This document shows positions 25,801 to 35,937 of a stretch of 36,077 bases of DNA, piece after piece. Location of the stretch: contig CANJQJ010000031.1 of the NCBI GenBank assembly GCA_947476425.1, positions 1 through 36,077 of the forward strand, in the 5' to 3' direction. A model generated the notes under the pieces. That model was not told the DNA's origin. It ran no database searches and saw nothing but the letters and a program-made list of their open reading frames with translations. The translations under genes and the position numbers were made by a program. Position 1 is the first letter of the stretch. The number at the start of each line of letters is the position of its first letter. The DNA comes from Sphingomonadaceae bacterium. GTDB taxonomy: Bacteria; Pseudomonadota; Alphaproteobacteria; Sphingomonadales; Sphingomonadaceae.

Positions 25801-26831
25801 AGATCGTAGACAAATATTCCTCGGAAGCGATCGATGCCTGGCTGGCAAGTCGCGCCGATGCGACGCCTTTTCACCGACCTGCCTGGATGACGGCAATCGA
25901 GAAGGCTTGCGGCCATAAGGTGCATTATCTTGTGGCCGAGGACGGCAGCGGCGGCATATTGGGCCTGCTGCCACTTCATGAAGTCCGCAGCATGCTGTTC
26001 GGGCGAGCACTGGTCTCGAGCGGATTTGCGGTTTCGGGAGGAATTCTCGCTGATGATCCGGCCGTGGTTGCGGCGTTGGCAGAAGCAGCCTGGGCACTTG
26101 CGCAGCGGCTTGGCTGCCCTTCGCTCGAGTTGAAGGGGGGGATGCTCCCGATAGAACCCGCATGGCATGTCAGCGAGGATTCCTATGCAGGCTTCGTCAG
26201 GCCGCTCGCGGCGGATGACGAAGCTGAACTGCTCGCGATTCCACGCAAGCAACGGGCCGAAGTCCGGCGGGCGCTAGGGTTCGACCTCGATGTTAGAATT
26301 GGCACCAAAGCCATTGATCGCAGTGATCATTATCGGGTTTATTCCGAAAGCGTGCGAAATCTCGGCACGCCGGTTTTCCCACGCAAGCTCTTCGACTCAG
26401 TGCTCGATTCCTTCGGCGAGCAGGCCGATATCCTGACCGTCAGCCATCAAGGCGAGCCGATAGCGAGCGTCCTCAGCCTCTATCACCAGGGCGTGGTGAT
26501 GCCGTACTGGGGTGGCGGCACGCGCGGGGCGCGGGCGCTGCGGGCCAACGACCTGATGTATTACGCGCTGATGGGCCATGCGAAGAAACGCGGCTGCTCG
26601 GCCTTTGATTTCGGACGCTCGAAATTCGGTACGGGGGCTTTCGGGTTCAAGAAAAATTGGGGCTTCACGCCCGAGCCGCTGGCCTATGCGGTGCGAACCG
26701 CCGATGGCGCTGCACCGCGTGCAATCAATCCGCTGAATCCGAAATATCGTCTCCAGATCGCCATGTGGCAGCGCCTGCCGCTGATGATCGCCAACATCGC
26801 AGGCCCCGTGATAGCTCGCGGACTGGGCTGA
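25797..26831 (+). CDS. FemAB-like GNAT-fold protein, XrtA/PEP-CTERM system-associated
   Basis: The start is the GTG at 25797 overlapping the previous stop (GTGA), giving 344 residues with two GNAT-like halves as in FemAB/FemX proteins. Typical stretches are PFHRPAWMTAIEKACGHKVH at the N-terminus, IPRKQRAEVRRAL in the middle, and the C-terminal NDLMYYALMGHAKKRGCSAF followed by FDFGRSKFGTGAFGFKKNWG. FemAB proteins transfer aminoacyl groups from tRNA; the XrtA-associated members probably add an amino acid or acyl group to the exopolysaccharide or its carrier, but this is untested. The stop overlaps the next start (TGATG). Confidence 0.9.
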   Translation: MKIVDKYSSEAIDAWLASRADATPFHRPAWMTAIEKACGHKVHYLVAEDGSGGILGLLPLHEVRSMLFGRALVSSGFAVSGGILADDPAVVAALAEAAWALAQRLGCPSLELKGGMLPIEPAWHVSEDSYAGFVRPLAADDEAELLAIPRKQRAEVRRALGFDLDVRIGTKAIDRSDHYRVYSESVRNLGTPVFPRKLFDSVLDSFGEQADILTVSHQGEPIASVLSLYHQGVVMPYWGGGTRGARALRANDLMYYALMGHAKKRGCSAFDFGRSKFGTGAFGFKKNWGFTPEPLAYAVRTADGAAPRAINPLNPKYRLQIAMWQRLPLMIANIAGPVIARGLG

Positions 26832-27988
26832 TGCGCGACATAATCTTTCTTGCGCATCGGCTCCCGTGGCCGCCCGATCGCGGTGACAAAATTCGCTCCT
26901 GGAACCTGCTCCGATATCTTTCGGGGCTGGCCCGGGTTCACCTGGTGGCGTTTTCCGAAGAGGATGTCCCGCCTCCACCGTTGGAACTGGCAAGCTGCCA
27001 CGTCGAGCGACCCCGCACCGGCCGCGTCGGCGGTGTCCTGTCGGCGCTTGCCACCGGCCGGCCGGCGTCGGTAGCGCTTTACGATAGCCCGACGATGCGA
27101 GGCGTGGTCGAGCGCCTGCTGCGCGAGCAGGATATCGGCACGATCTTCGCTTTCTCGGGGCAAATGGCGCAATTCGTGCCGGCTCGGCATGATGCGCGTT
27201 TCATCATGGATTTCGTCGATGTCGATTCGGCCAAATTCAGCGCCTATTCGAAGAAGGGCCCACTGCCGCTGCGCTGGCTCTATGGCCGGGAGGCGCGCCT
27301 GCTCAGTGCCTATGAGCGCGCCGTGGCGGCGCGTGCTGACTACAGCCTGTTCGTGAGCCAGGCCGAAGCGCAATTGTTTCGCGATTCGAGCTGGCTTGGC
27401 AGGGAAAAGGTGCTGGCGATCGAAAACGGCATCGACCTCGATTATCTGAGGCCGCAGCCACGTTCGGGCGATGACGGCCTCGTGGTTTTCACCGGACAGA
27501 TGGATTATCCGCCCAATATCGAAGCGGTGACGAGCTTCGCCACGCGGATTTTCCCGCAGGTTCGCGATCGCAACCCGGCAGCGCGCTTTGCCATTGTCGG
27601 CCGCAATCCGGCTGCGCCAGTCCGGGCACTCGCAAGCCGTCCCGGGATCACGGTAACCGGGGCAGTGCCCGACGTTCGCCCGTGGCTCGCCAATGCCAGC
27701 CTCGTGGTCGCGCCACTCGAAATCGCACGAGGCATCCAGAACAAGGTGCTCGAAGCGATGGCGATGGCGCGCGCGGTCGTCGCCTCTCCGGCGGCGGCAG
27801 AAGGAATCGACGCCGAACATGGCCGCGATTTCATCATCGCGTCGCCCGATACGATGGCGTCGGCAATTCTCGGCTTGCTTGAAGTTCCTGCGGTGGCGGA
27901 TGCGATCGGCAATGCGGCCCGAGCGCGGATGGAAACGCGCTACCGGTGGGAAGAGCGGCTTCAACCATTGGCTGGACTGCTGGGTTGA
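26831..27988 (+). CDS. Family 1/4-type glycosyltransferase, XrtA/PEP-CTERM system-associated
   Basis: This 385-residue GT-B fold glycosyltransferase starts with MRDIIFLAHRLPWPPDRGDK, a hallmark of the exosortase-associated sugar transferase family. It continues with VFTGQMDYPPNIEAV and, in the donor-binding half, APLEIARGIQNKVLEAMAMARAVV with the conserved glutamates. It should add one sugar during assembly of the exported polysaccharide. It is coupled on both sides: its ATG overlaps the FemAB stop by one base, and the exosortase TTG start overlaps its own stop (TTGA). Confidence 0.92.
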   Translation: MRDIIFLAHRLPWPPDRGDKIRSWNLLRYLSGLARVHLVAFSEEDVPPPPLELASCHVERPRTGRVGGVLSALATGRPASVALYDSPTMRGVVERLLREQDIGTIFAFSGQMAQFVPARHDARFIMDFVDVDSAKFSAYSKKGPLPLRWLYGREARLLSAYERAVAARADYSLFVSQAEAQLFRDSSWLGREKVLAIENGIDLDYLRPQPRSGDDGLVVFTGQMDYPPNIEAVTSFATRIFPQVRDRNPAARFAIVGRNPAAPVRALASRPGITVTGAVPDVRPWLANASLVVAPLEIARGIQNKVLEAMAMARAVVASPAAAEGIDAEHGRDFIIASPDTMASAILGLLEVPAVADAIGNAARARMETRYRWEERLQPLAGLLG

Positions 27989-29484
27989 ACCGGCTCGGCC
28001 GCCTTTGGCGCATCCACATCGTGGTGCTGGCGGTTGCGTTGATGGCAATCATTGCGATCTTTGCGCATGACGTGCGCGATATTGTCATGATCTGGTGGAG
28101 CAATTCGACATTCAATCATTGCCTGTTGATGCCGCCGATCATCGGCTGGCTGATCTGGCAGCGTTGGCCCGAGTTGAAACTGATCGCGCCGCGCGCATGG
28201 CTGCCAGGGCTGTTGCTCGTGGCCGGCGGAGCGTTCTGCTGGCTGCTCGGCGAAGTCGCGGACGCCAGCATCGCACGACACCTTGGCGTCGTGCTGATGC
28301 TCCAGGGTGCGATCTTGACCCTGCTTGGCGTACAAGTAGGGCGCGGACTGGCCTTTCCGCTGGCTTATGCGTTGTTTCTCGTGCCCGCCGGGGACCTGCT
28401 GGTTCCGCCGCTCCAGCTACTGACCGCGCGCATGAGCATGGCGTTGCTCGAACTCGCTGGGGTGCCGGCGCATATCGAGGGCGTCTTCATCACCATTCCC
28501 TCGGGGCTCTACGAGGTTGCGGCTGCCTGTTCAGGGGTGAAATTCCTGATTGCGATGGCGGCCTATGGGGTGCTCGTCGCGAATGTCTGCTTTCGAAGCT
28601 GGACGCGCCGCATCCTTTTTGTGGTCGCTGCGCTCGTGCTGCCAGTCCTCGCCAACGGCGTTCGCGCCTGGGCGACAATCTACATCGCCTATCGCATCAA
28701 TCCCTCCTTTGCCGACAAGTTCGATCATGTCGTCTTCGGCTGGATCTTCTTCGGCGTCGTGATCAGCCTGCTGATGGCTGGCGGCTGGCGCTATTTCGAT
28801 CGACCGGTGGGAAGCTCCTGGCTAGCACCGCTCCCGCCGGCGAAGGCGAGGACGCTTGCCCGGCGATCGAACTGGGTGCCCGGCTTTGCGGGCGTGCTGG
28901 CAATCGCCTTCGGGGCGCTGGCCCTGACGTCGACCGCATCGACATCGGCGGCAAAGCTGCCCGAGCATCCGGGCTTGCCCCTGGTTGCCGGCTGGCGGGC
29001 AGTCCCCCAATCGGGCGTGGCGTGGAAGCCTCATTTCGATAGCGCCGACCACCTGCTTGTCGGCGAATATGCGGACAGCAGCGATCGTCGGGTCGCTCTC
29101 GCCATCGCGATCTATGGCGGGCAGGGCGCCGGGCGGGAGATGGTCGGCTACGGGCAGGGTGCGGTCGATGGCCCACGCGGCCGCTGGGCATGGACCGATA
29201 ACCAGCCCTCGCCGGCAGGTGGGCAGGCTTTTCGCATGACTGGTCCCGGCGGCGTTGTGCGCGAGGCTATCACCTTCTACCGGGTGGGCGACATTATGAC
29301 GGGCAGCGAAATCCGGGTGAAGATCGAGACATTGAAGGCCAGATTCCTGCCGGGCCCGAAGCAAGCCGTGGCGACGATCGTGACTTCGCCCAATCCGGGC
29401 GGGCGTGTTGCGATCGACGATTTTCTCAAGCAACTCGGGCCTGTCGATGCGTTGGCGGACCGCTTATCCGGCCGGGAGGGCTGA
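27985..29484 (+). CDS. xrtA: Exosortase A with fused C-terminal EpsI domain
   Basis: The membrane protease/transpeptidase of the PEP-CTERM sorting system. Read from the TTG at 27985 (overlapping the previous stop) it has 499 residues; an in-frame ATG at 27946 is the alternative. About seven to eight transmembrane helices span residues 10-285, and the conserved triad is Cys182 (AACSGVKFL), Arg227 (NGVRAW) and His248 (FDHVVFGW). After a helix at about 310-325 comes an EpsI/DUF3485-type periplasmic domain (about 330-495), often a separate gene in other bacteria. Exosortase A cleaves the C-terminal PEP motif of exported proteins; none is encoded in this window. Confidence 0.93.
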   Translation: MNRLGRLWRIHIVVLAVALMAIIAIFAHDVRDIVMIWWSNSTFNHCLLMPPIIGWLIWQRWPELKLIAPRAWLPGLLLVAGGAFCWLLGEVADASIARHLGVVLMLQGAILTLLGVQVGRGLAFPLAYALFLVPAGDLLVPPLQLLTARMSMALLELAGVPAHIEGVFITIPSGLYEVAAACSGVKFLIAMAAYGVLVANVCFRSWTRRILFVVAALVLPVLANGVRAWATIYIAYRINPSFADKFDHVVFGWIFFGVVISLLMAGGWRYFDRPVGSSWLAPLPPAKARTLARRSNWVPGFAGVLAIAFGALALTSTASTSAAKLPEHPGLPLVAGWRAVPQSGVAWKPHFDSADHLLVGEYADSSDRRVALAIAIYGGQGAGREMVGYGQGAVDGPRGRWAWTDNQPSPAGGQAFRMTGPGGVVREAITFYRVGDIMTGSEIRVKIETLKARFLPGPKQAVATIVTSPNPGGRVAIDDFLKQLGPVDALADRLSGREG

Positions 29485-29490
29485 CGCCAC

Positions 29491-31389
29491 ATGTGCGGTA
29501 TCGCCGGCATATTTCATCGCCAGACGGCAAAGCCAGTCGATCCGGCACGCGTGCGCGTGATGACCGATGCGATGGTTCATCGCGGACCCGACGGCAGCGG
29601 TATCTGGACCGCGCCGGGGGTCGGGCTCGGGCACCGTCGCCTTGCGATCATCGATCTTTCGACCGGCGATCAACCGATGACGAGCGCCGACGGCGGGCTC
29701 ACCGTCGTCTTCAACGGCGAAATATACAATTTTCGCGACGTTCGCCGTCAGCTCGAAGCATCGGGTGCGGTCTTTCGCACGAACAGCGACACCGAAGTCA
29801 TCCTCCACGGCTGGCGCAAATGGGGGCCGGACTGCGTCTCGCATTTCGACGGGATGTTCGCTTTCGCCCTATACGACCAGGCTTCGGGCGCACTTTTCCT
29901 GGCGCGCGACCGGCTTGGGGTGAAACCGCTTTTCTATAGCGAATTGTCGGACGGCTGCGTGCTGTTCGCGTCGGAACTGAAGGGCATAACGGCTCATCCC
30001 TTGTTCCGCCGGGCGCCTGAAGTGACCGCGATCGAGGATTATATGGCCTATGGCTATGTGCCCGACGACAATTGCCTGCTGGCGGGGGTCAAGAAGCTTC
30101 CGGCCGGCCATCATCTTACCCTCAGGCGCGGGCAAGCATTTCCGCAGCCGGTGCAATATTGGGATATCAGCTTCGCCGATCGCGCACGCGGCAGCGCTGC
30201 CCAGCTCGAGGAAGAGCTGGTCGATCTGATGCGCAAGGCAGTGACATCGCGGATGATCGCCGACGTTCCGCTTGGCGCATTTCTCTCTGGTGGCGTGGAT
30301 AGCAGCGCCGTTGTCGCGATGATGGCCGAAGCGTCGAGCAAGGCGGTTGCTACCTGCTCGATCGGCTTCGATCAGAGCGATCATGATGAAACGCGATATG
30401 CTGCCCTCGTTGCCGAGCGTTTTGCGACCGATCATCGCATGCGGATCGTCGCCGCCGACGATTTCAGCCTGATCGACCGGCTGGTCGATGCGTTCGACGA
30501 GCCATTCGCCGATGCTTCGGCGCTCCCGACCTATCGAGTCTGCGAACTGGCGCGCGAGACTGTGACCGTGGCGCTTTCGGGCGATGGCGCCGACGAGGCA
30601 TTTGGCGGCTATCGTCGCCATGCCTTTTTCCTGGGTGAATCGCGTGCGCGCGGCTTGCTGCCGATCGGGCTGCGGCGTCCGCTGTTCGGGGCGTTGGGCA
30701 ATGTCTATCCCAAGATGGACTGGGCGCCGCGGCCGTTGCGATTCAAGACGACATTCCAGGCGCTCGGCCTCAGCGACGGCGAGGCTTATGCCGATGCAGT
30801 CGGGGTGACGACTGCCCGGATGCGAAAGCGACTATTCAGTGCCGATGCGCATCGCGAGCTTGCCGGGCACCGCGCCGAGGATCGCTACGTGCGGACGATG
30901 GAATCGGCGCCGGCGCGCGATCCACTCGATCGCGCCCAATATGCGGACATGAAGATCTGGTTGCCGGGCGATATCCTCACCAAGGTCGATCGCGCGAGCA
31001 TGGCGGTGAGCCTCGAAGCGCGCGAGCCACTGCTCGATCACCGGCTGATGGAATTTGCCGCGCGCTTGCCGGTCAACCTGCGCGTACGGCGCGGCACGGG
31101 CAAATATCTGATGAAGCGGGCGATGCGGCGATTCCTGCCGGACGAAATTCTCTACCGACGCAAGATGGGCTTCGTAACGCCGATTAGCGGCTGGTTCAGG
31201 GGCAGCCTTGCCGGCGAGGCACAGGCTATCGCACAGGGATCAGCGCTTGCCGAAACGGGACTGTTCGACATGGAGGTGGTTCGCCGCCTCGTCACCGATC
31301 ACCAGCGCGGGCTGGCGGATAACGGGCGAACGCTCTGGCAGTTGTTGATGCTCGATCGCTCGCTGAAGAAGCAGTTCGGCTTGGGCTGA
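29491..31389 (+). CDS. Asparagine synthase-like amidotransferase, XrtA/PEP-CTERM system-associated
   Basis: The 632-residue protein has the class II glutaminase domain with nucleophile Cys2 (MCGIAGIF) and NGEIYNF at about residue 75. The asparagine-synthetase PP-loop LSGGVDSSAVVAM lies near 265-277, followed by ALSGDGADEAFGGYRRH. It belongs to the exosortase A-associated amidotransferase group and probably amidates a sugar acid of the exopolysaccharide rather than making asparagine. GGGAGGG lies ahead of the ATG, six bases after the xrtA stop. It is the last gene of the XrtA operon; a palindromic repeat follows. Confidence 0.92.
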   Translation: MCGIAGIFHRQTAKPVDPARVRVMTDAMVHRGPDGSGIWTAPGVGLGHRRLAIIDLSTGDQPMTSADGGLTVVFNGEIYNFRDVRRQLEASGAVFRTNSDTEVILHGWRKWGPDCVSHFDGMFAFALYDQASGALFLARDRLGVKPLFYSELSDGCVLFASELKGITAHPLFRRAPEVTAIEDYMAYGYVPDDNCLLAGVKKLPAGHHLTLRRGQAFPQPVQYWDISFADRARGSAAQLEEELVDLMRKAVTSRMIADVPLGAFLSGGVDSSAVVAMMAEASSKAVATCSIGFDQSDHDETRYAALVAERFATDHRMRIVAADDFSLIDRLVDAFDEPFADASALPTYRVCELARETVTVALSGDGADEAFGGYRRHAFFLGESRARGLLPIGLRRPLFGALGNVYPKMDWAPRPLRFKTTFQALGLSDGEAYADAVGVTTARMRKRLFSADAHRELAGHRAEDRYVRTMESAPARDPLDRAQYADMKIWLPGDILTKVDRASMAVSLEAREPLLDHRLMEFAARLPVNLRVRRGTGKYLMKRAMRRFLPDEILYRRKMGFVTPISGWFRGSLAGEAQAIAQGSALAETGLFDMEVVRRLVTDHQRGLADNGRTLWQLLMLDRSLKKQFGLG

Positions 31390-31447
31390 GGCGGTTGCGT
31401 GGCTATTAGCCGCCTACCGCCTCAATCGTCATCCCCGTCCCCTTCTT

Positions 31448-31541
31448 CGTCATCCCGGCGGACGCCGGGATCCACGGCACGGTGGTCGTTCGATCGCAAG
31501 ACCTGTGGGTCCCATGGATCCCGACTTTCGTCGGGATGACG
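31448..31541. repeat. Dispersed palindromic repeat after the XrtA operon
   Basis: CGTCATCCCGGCG...GGGATCCA at 31448-31474 and TGGATCCCGAC...GGGATGACG at 31515-31541 are inverted copies, and each arm also folds on itself (CATCCCGGCG/CGCCGGGA). A further partial copy (CGTCGGGATGACG) lies at 31551-31563. This CGTCATCCCGGCG family is common between genes of alphaproteobacteria. It fills the gap between the convergent amidotransferase and helicase genes and may end both transcripts. Confidence 0.75.
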
Positions 31542-31596
31542 GGAAGAATGCGTCGGGATGACGGCGTGGGCTCGGGATTACGAACGGAGGACTACG

Positions 31597-33012
<1,416 letters not shown>

Positions 33013-33125
33013 GCGATATCCGAAATGGGAGTGGCGTCAAGCCGTGTGCCACGACGACGCCCGGCGCCTGACGGCTAACAGCTATTTTGTCAAGCAAATT
33101 GGGTGCCAGCAGGCTCCAGGCGAAC

Positions 33126-33557
33126 TTATCTTGGCAATAATTGGCGAAAGCGCCTGATCTGGCACTCGCCGCCCGATCGCGCGTGGATTGCGTCGCGATC
33201 TGCGCAGATCATGCCGTCAGTTGGATCGGGCCTCAGGTAGAAGCCGTTGTAGAAATCGAGCGCCGGGCAGGAGGATTTCAGTTCGGCGCGGACTCGACCT
33301 CCGCCAGGGAGAATGAAATCGACCCGCTCAAGCGAGACCAGGATGGCGCCCGCTATGCCGCGACCAGCGATGCATTTCGGACCTTTTCGCTCTTTCCAGC
33401 GACGAACCGGGGTAGCCATCGGCCCGGTCTTGGTCGGCACGCGGATGATGATGCGTCGGCGCACGATCAATTCGGAAAATTCGGCAGCCGGCTGCGGCAC
33501 CACTTGCGGTGGTTGCTGCGAGAACATCAGAAGAGTTATCAGTGCCGCCGAGATCAC
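33126..33557 (-). CDS. Small exported protein of unknown function
   Basis: I do not recognise this 143-residue protein. It starts at GTG 33557 with a short hydrophobic segment (ISAALITLLMFS) that could be a signal peptide, followed by a Pro/Gln-rich spacer (QQPPQVVPQPAAEF). The rest has four cysteines (in PKCIAGR, SSCPALDF, MICADRD, GECQIRR), which suggests disulfides in the periplasm. It is divergent from the FAD-linked oxidase gene. An overlapping ORF in another frame on the same strand (33328-33564) has an ATG start but no family features and is taken as a shadow. Confidence 0.6.
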   Translation of the reverse strand: MISAALITLLMFSQQPPQVVPQPAAEFSELIVRRRIIIRVPTKTGPMATPVRRWKERKGPKCIAGRGIAGAILVSLERVDFILPGGGRVRAELKSSCPALDFYNGFYLRPDPTDGMICADRDAIHARSGGECQIRRFRQLLPR

Positions 33558-33650
33558 GTTCCATTACCTATCCATGACGGCCTTCCCCGACCGCACTTGA
33601 ACGGTTGATTAATTGGCGGCGGAATCACCACCGGTCTATAGGCTATGATC

Positions 33651-35099
33651 ATGAATCTTCTTGCTCCCCATTCCGAACTTCTCGCCACACTCCAGCGGCG
33701 CCTTGGACCGCACGGGTTCACCACGGATCCTTTTGACATGGAGCCGTGGCTGACGGACTGGCGCGGGCGTGTCCGTGGCGAAGCGGCGGCGCTGCTTTCG
33801 CCCGCCAACCGGGAGGAAGTCGCGGATATCGTGCGCCTCGCGGGTGCAGCGCGAGTCGCTATCGTGCCGCAGGGCGGAAATACCTCGATGGTGGCCGGTG
33901 CCACACCGGTGGCGGGCTCGTTGCTGCTCTCTTTGCGGCGCATGCGAGCGATCCGCTCGATTTCGCCAGACGATAATATAGCCACGGTCGAGGCGGGCGT
34001 TATCCTCTCCGACCTTCATGATGCCGCTGCCGCGATCGGGCGCCGCTTTCCGCTGTCACTCGGCGCGAAGGGATCAGCCACGATCGGAGGCCTGGTATCG
34101 ACCAACGCCGGCGGCACTCAGGTGCTTCGCTTTGGGACGATGCGCGCGCTGCTCGCCGGCATCGAAGCCGTGCTGCCGGACGGGAGCCTTTTCGAGGGGC
34201 TGTCGGCGCTTCGCAAGGATAACCGCGGATATGATCTTCGCCAGCTGCTGGCGGGGGCGGAGGGCACGCTTGGCGTGATTACGGCGGCGTCGCTGAAGCT
34301 TGTGCCTGCGGTCGGGTCACGGGCGGTGGCGTGGGTAGGTCTCGAAAGCCCGGATGCCGCCCTTCGCCTGCTGCGGCTGCTCGAAACACGGCTCGGCGAT
34401 CGAGTCGAGGGATTCGAGCTCGTACCGCGCGAGGGGCTCGGGCTGGTGCTCCTTCATGTCGAGGGCGCGCGCAATCCTCTGGCGGCCGACCATGCGTGGC
34501 ACGCACTGGTCGAGGTGACTGCGCCCGAGGGCGAGCCCGAACCGGCCGAGCGGCTGGGCGAAATACTTGCATGGGCGATGCAAGAGACGCTCATCCAGGA
34601 TGCCGTGATCGCCGCCAATGAAGGCCAGGCACAAGCGTTCTGGGCGTTGAGGGACAATCTCTCCGAGGCCGAGCGGCGCGACGGCATCTCCGTCAAGCAT
34701 GACATAGCCGTGCCCGTAGCCGCGATGCCTGCATTCATCGCCGAGGCCTCGCCAATGATCACAGCAGCGTTTCCAGCCGCGCGCTTGCTTCCGTTCGGCC
34801 ATCTCGGCGACGGCAACATCCATTTCAACATCAGAAACCCGGCCGGATCCGATGCCGCTGCCTGGTTCGCGCAAAACAATGTGGCGGTAAGCCGATTGGT
34901 GCACGACCTGGTGACCAAGGCTGGCGGATCGCTGTCTGCCGAGCATGGCATCGGTCAGCTCAAACTCGCCGAATTCGCGCGGCTGGCTGGCCCGGTGAGG
35001 CTGGGCGCATTGCGCGCGATCAAGCACGCGCTTGACCCGATGGGCATCATGAATCCGGGAAAACTGGTCCCGCTTGCACCCGGCGAAGCCGCGCCCTAG
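33651..35099 (+). CDS. FAD-linked oxidase, D-2-hydroxyacid dehydrogenase type
   Basis: The 482-residue flavoprotein of the GlcD/D-lactate dehydrogenase class has an N-terminal PCMH-type FAD-binding domain. It includes VPQGGNTSMVAGATP and LGAKGSATIGGLVSTNAGG, and a cap/C-terminal domain with the metal-binding FGHLGDGNIHFN and AEHGIGQLKLAEF motifs. Such enzymes oxidise D-lactate, glycolate or D-2-hydroxyglutarate; the exact substrate cannot be told. I prefer the ATG at 33651 with AGG eight bases upstream over the ATG at 33645. It is followed by the SapC-family gene at a 67-base gap, same strand. Confidence 0.92.
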   Translation: MNLLAPHSELLATLQRRLGPHGFTTDPFDMEPWLTDWRGRVRGEAAALLSPANREEVADIVRLAGAARVAIVPQGGNTSMVAGATPVAGSLLLSLRRMRAIRSISPDDNIATVEAGVILSDLHDAAAAIGRRFPLSLGAKGSATIGGLVSTNAGGTQVLRFGTMRALLAGIEAVLPDGSLFEGLSALRKDNRGYDLRQLLAGAEGTLGVITAASLKLVPAVGSRAVAWVGLESPDAALRLLRLLETRLGDRVEGFELVPREGLGLVLLHVEGARNPLAADHAWHALVEVTAPEGEPEPAERLGEILAWAMQETLIQDAVIAANEGQAQAFWALRDNLSEAERRDGISVKHDIAVPVAAMPAFIAEASPMITAAFPAARLLPFGHLGDGNIHFNIRNPAGSDAAAWFAQNNVAVSRLVHDLVTKAGGSLSAEHGIGQLKLAEFARLAGPVRLGALRAIKHALDPMGIMNPGKLVPLAPGEAAP

Positions 35100-35166
35100 A
35101 GGCAGTTTCGAGATCGAAGACAGCAACGCATGAGCGCAGCGCGCAGATATTCAGGAGACAATCACC

Positions 35167-35937
35167 ATGGCAAATTCCCAACCGGGTCTGCCTCTGTTCT
35201 ACAACCAGCTCGAGCCGCTTTCGAGCGGGACCCATGGCAGCTGGAAGGCACGCCGCCTCGAGTCAGCCCCCTTTCTCGCGCAGGCTCACGCCGTTCCGAT
35301 CACCATCGAGGAATTTTCGCTGGTGCAGCGCAATTTCCCGATCATCTTCTCGGCTGGTGAAAACCCGGTGCCGCTCGCGCTGATGGGGCTCAACGAAGGC
35401 GTCAACGTCTTCGTCGATGAGAAGGGCGTGCCCAACAGCGAAATCTATGTGCCGGCGTATGTCCGCCGCTATCCTTTCATGCTGGCGCGGCTGCGCTCGG
35501 ACAGCGAGGACCTCTCCTTGTGCTTCGACCCCACCGCTGGCGCGATCGGTCCCTTCGAGGACGGCGATGGCCTGTTCGATGGCACGGAACCGACCGAAAC
35601 CACCAAGAATATTCTCGGCTTCTGCGAACAGTTCGAGCAGTCGGCGATGACGACCGGGGCGTTTGTGAAGGAACTCATCGACCACAAGCTGCTGATCGAT
35701 GGTGAAGTGGCGATCCAGCCGGACGGAGCGCCGCAGCCTTTCGTCTATCGCGGCTTCCAGATGATTTCCGAAGATGCGGTTCGCAATCTCAGGGGTGATG
35801 TCGTTCGCAAGATGATCCAGTCGGGCATGCTTCCGCTGATCTACGCGCATCTCTTCTCGCTTTCGCTGATTCGCGAAGTCTTTGGTCGGCAGCTCGCGCA
35901 GGGAAAAATTCCTGCCAACCAGCCGGTCGAGGCCTAG
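35167..35937 (+). CDS. SapC family protein
   Basis: The 256-residue protein matches the SapC family, named after a Campylobacter S-layer-region protein and common in sphingomonads, typically near TonB-dependent receptors. Key phrases are PLFYNQLEPLSSGTHGSW, the conserved FPIIFSAGENPVPLALMGL, VPAYVRRYPFMLAR and YRGFQMISEDAVRNL. There is no signal peptide. The function is unsettled; a link to nutrient uptake loci is established by context only. AGGAG lies nine bases before the ATG. Its stop codon is directly abutted by the end of an insertion sequence. Confidence 0.92.
   Translation: MANSQPGLPLFYNQLEPLSSGTHGSWKARRLESAPFLAQAHAVPITIEEFSLVQRNFPIIFSAGENPVPLALMGLNEGVNVFVDEKGVPNSEIYVPAYVRRYPFMLARLRSDSEDLSLCFDPTAGAIGPFEDGDGLFDGTEPTETTKNILGFCEQFEQSAMTTGAFVKELIDHKLLIDGEVAIQPDGAPQPFVYRGFQMISEDAVRNLRGDVVRKMIQSGMLPLIYAHLFSLSLIREVFGRQLAQGKIPANQPVEA

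Noticed and set aside
26684-28048. 454-residue minus-strand ORF opposite the glycosyltransferase
   Set aside because: His/Arg-rich shadow translation; the plus strand encodes a complete, operon-coupled glycosyltransferase.
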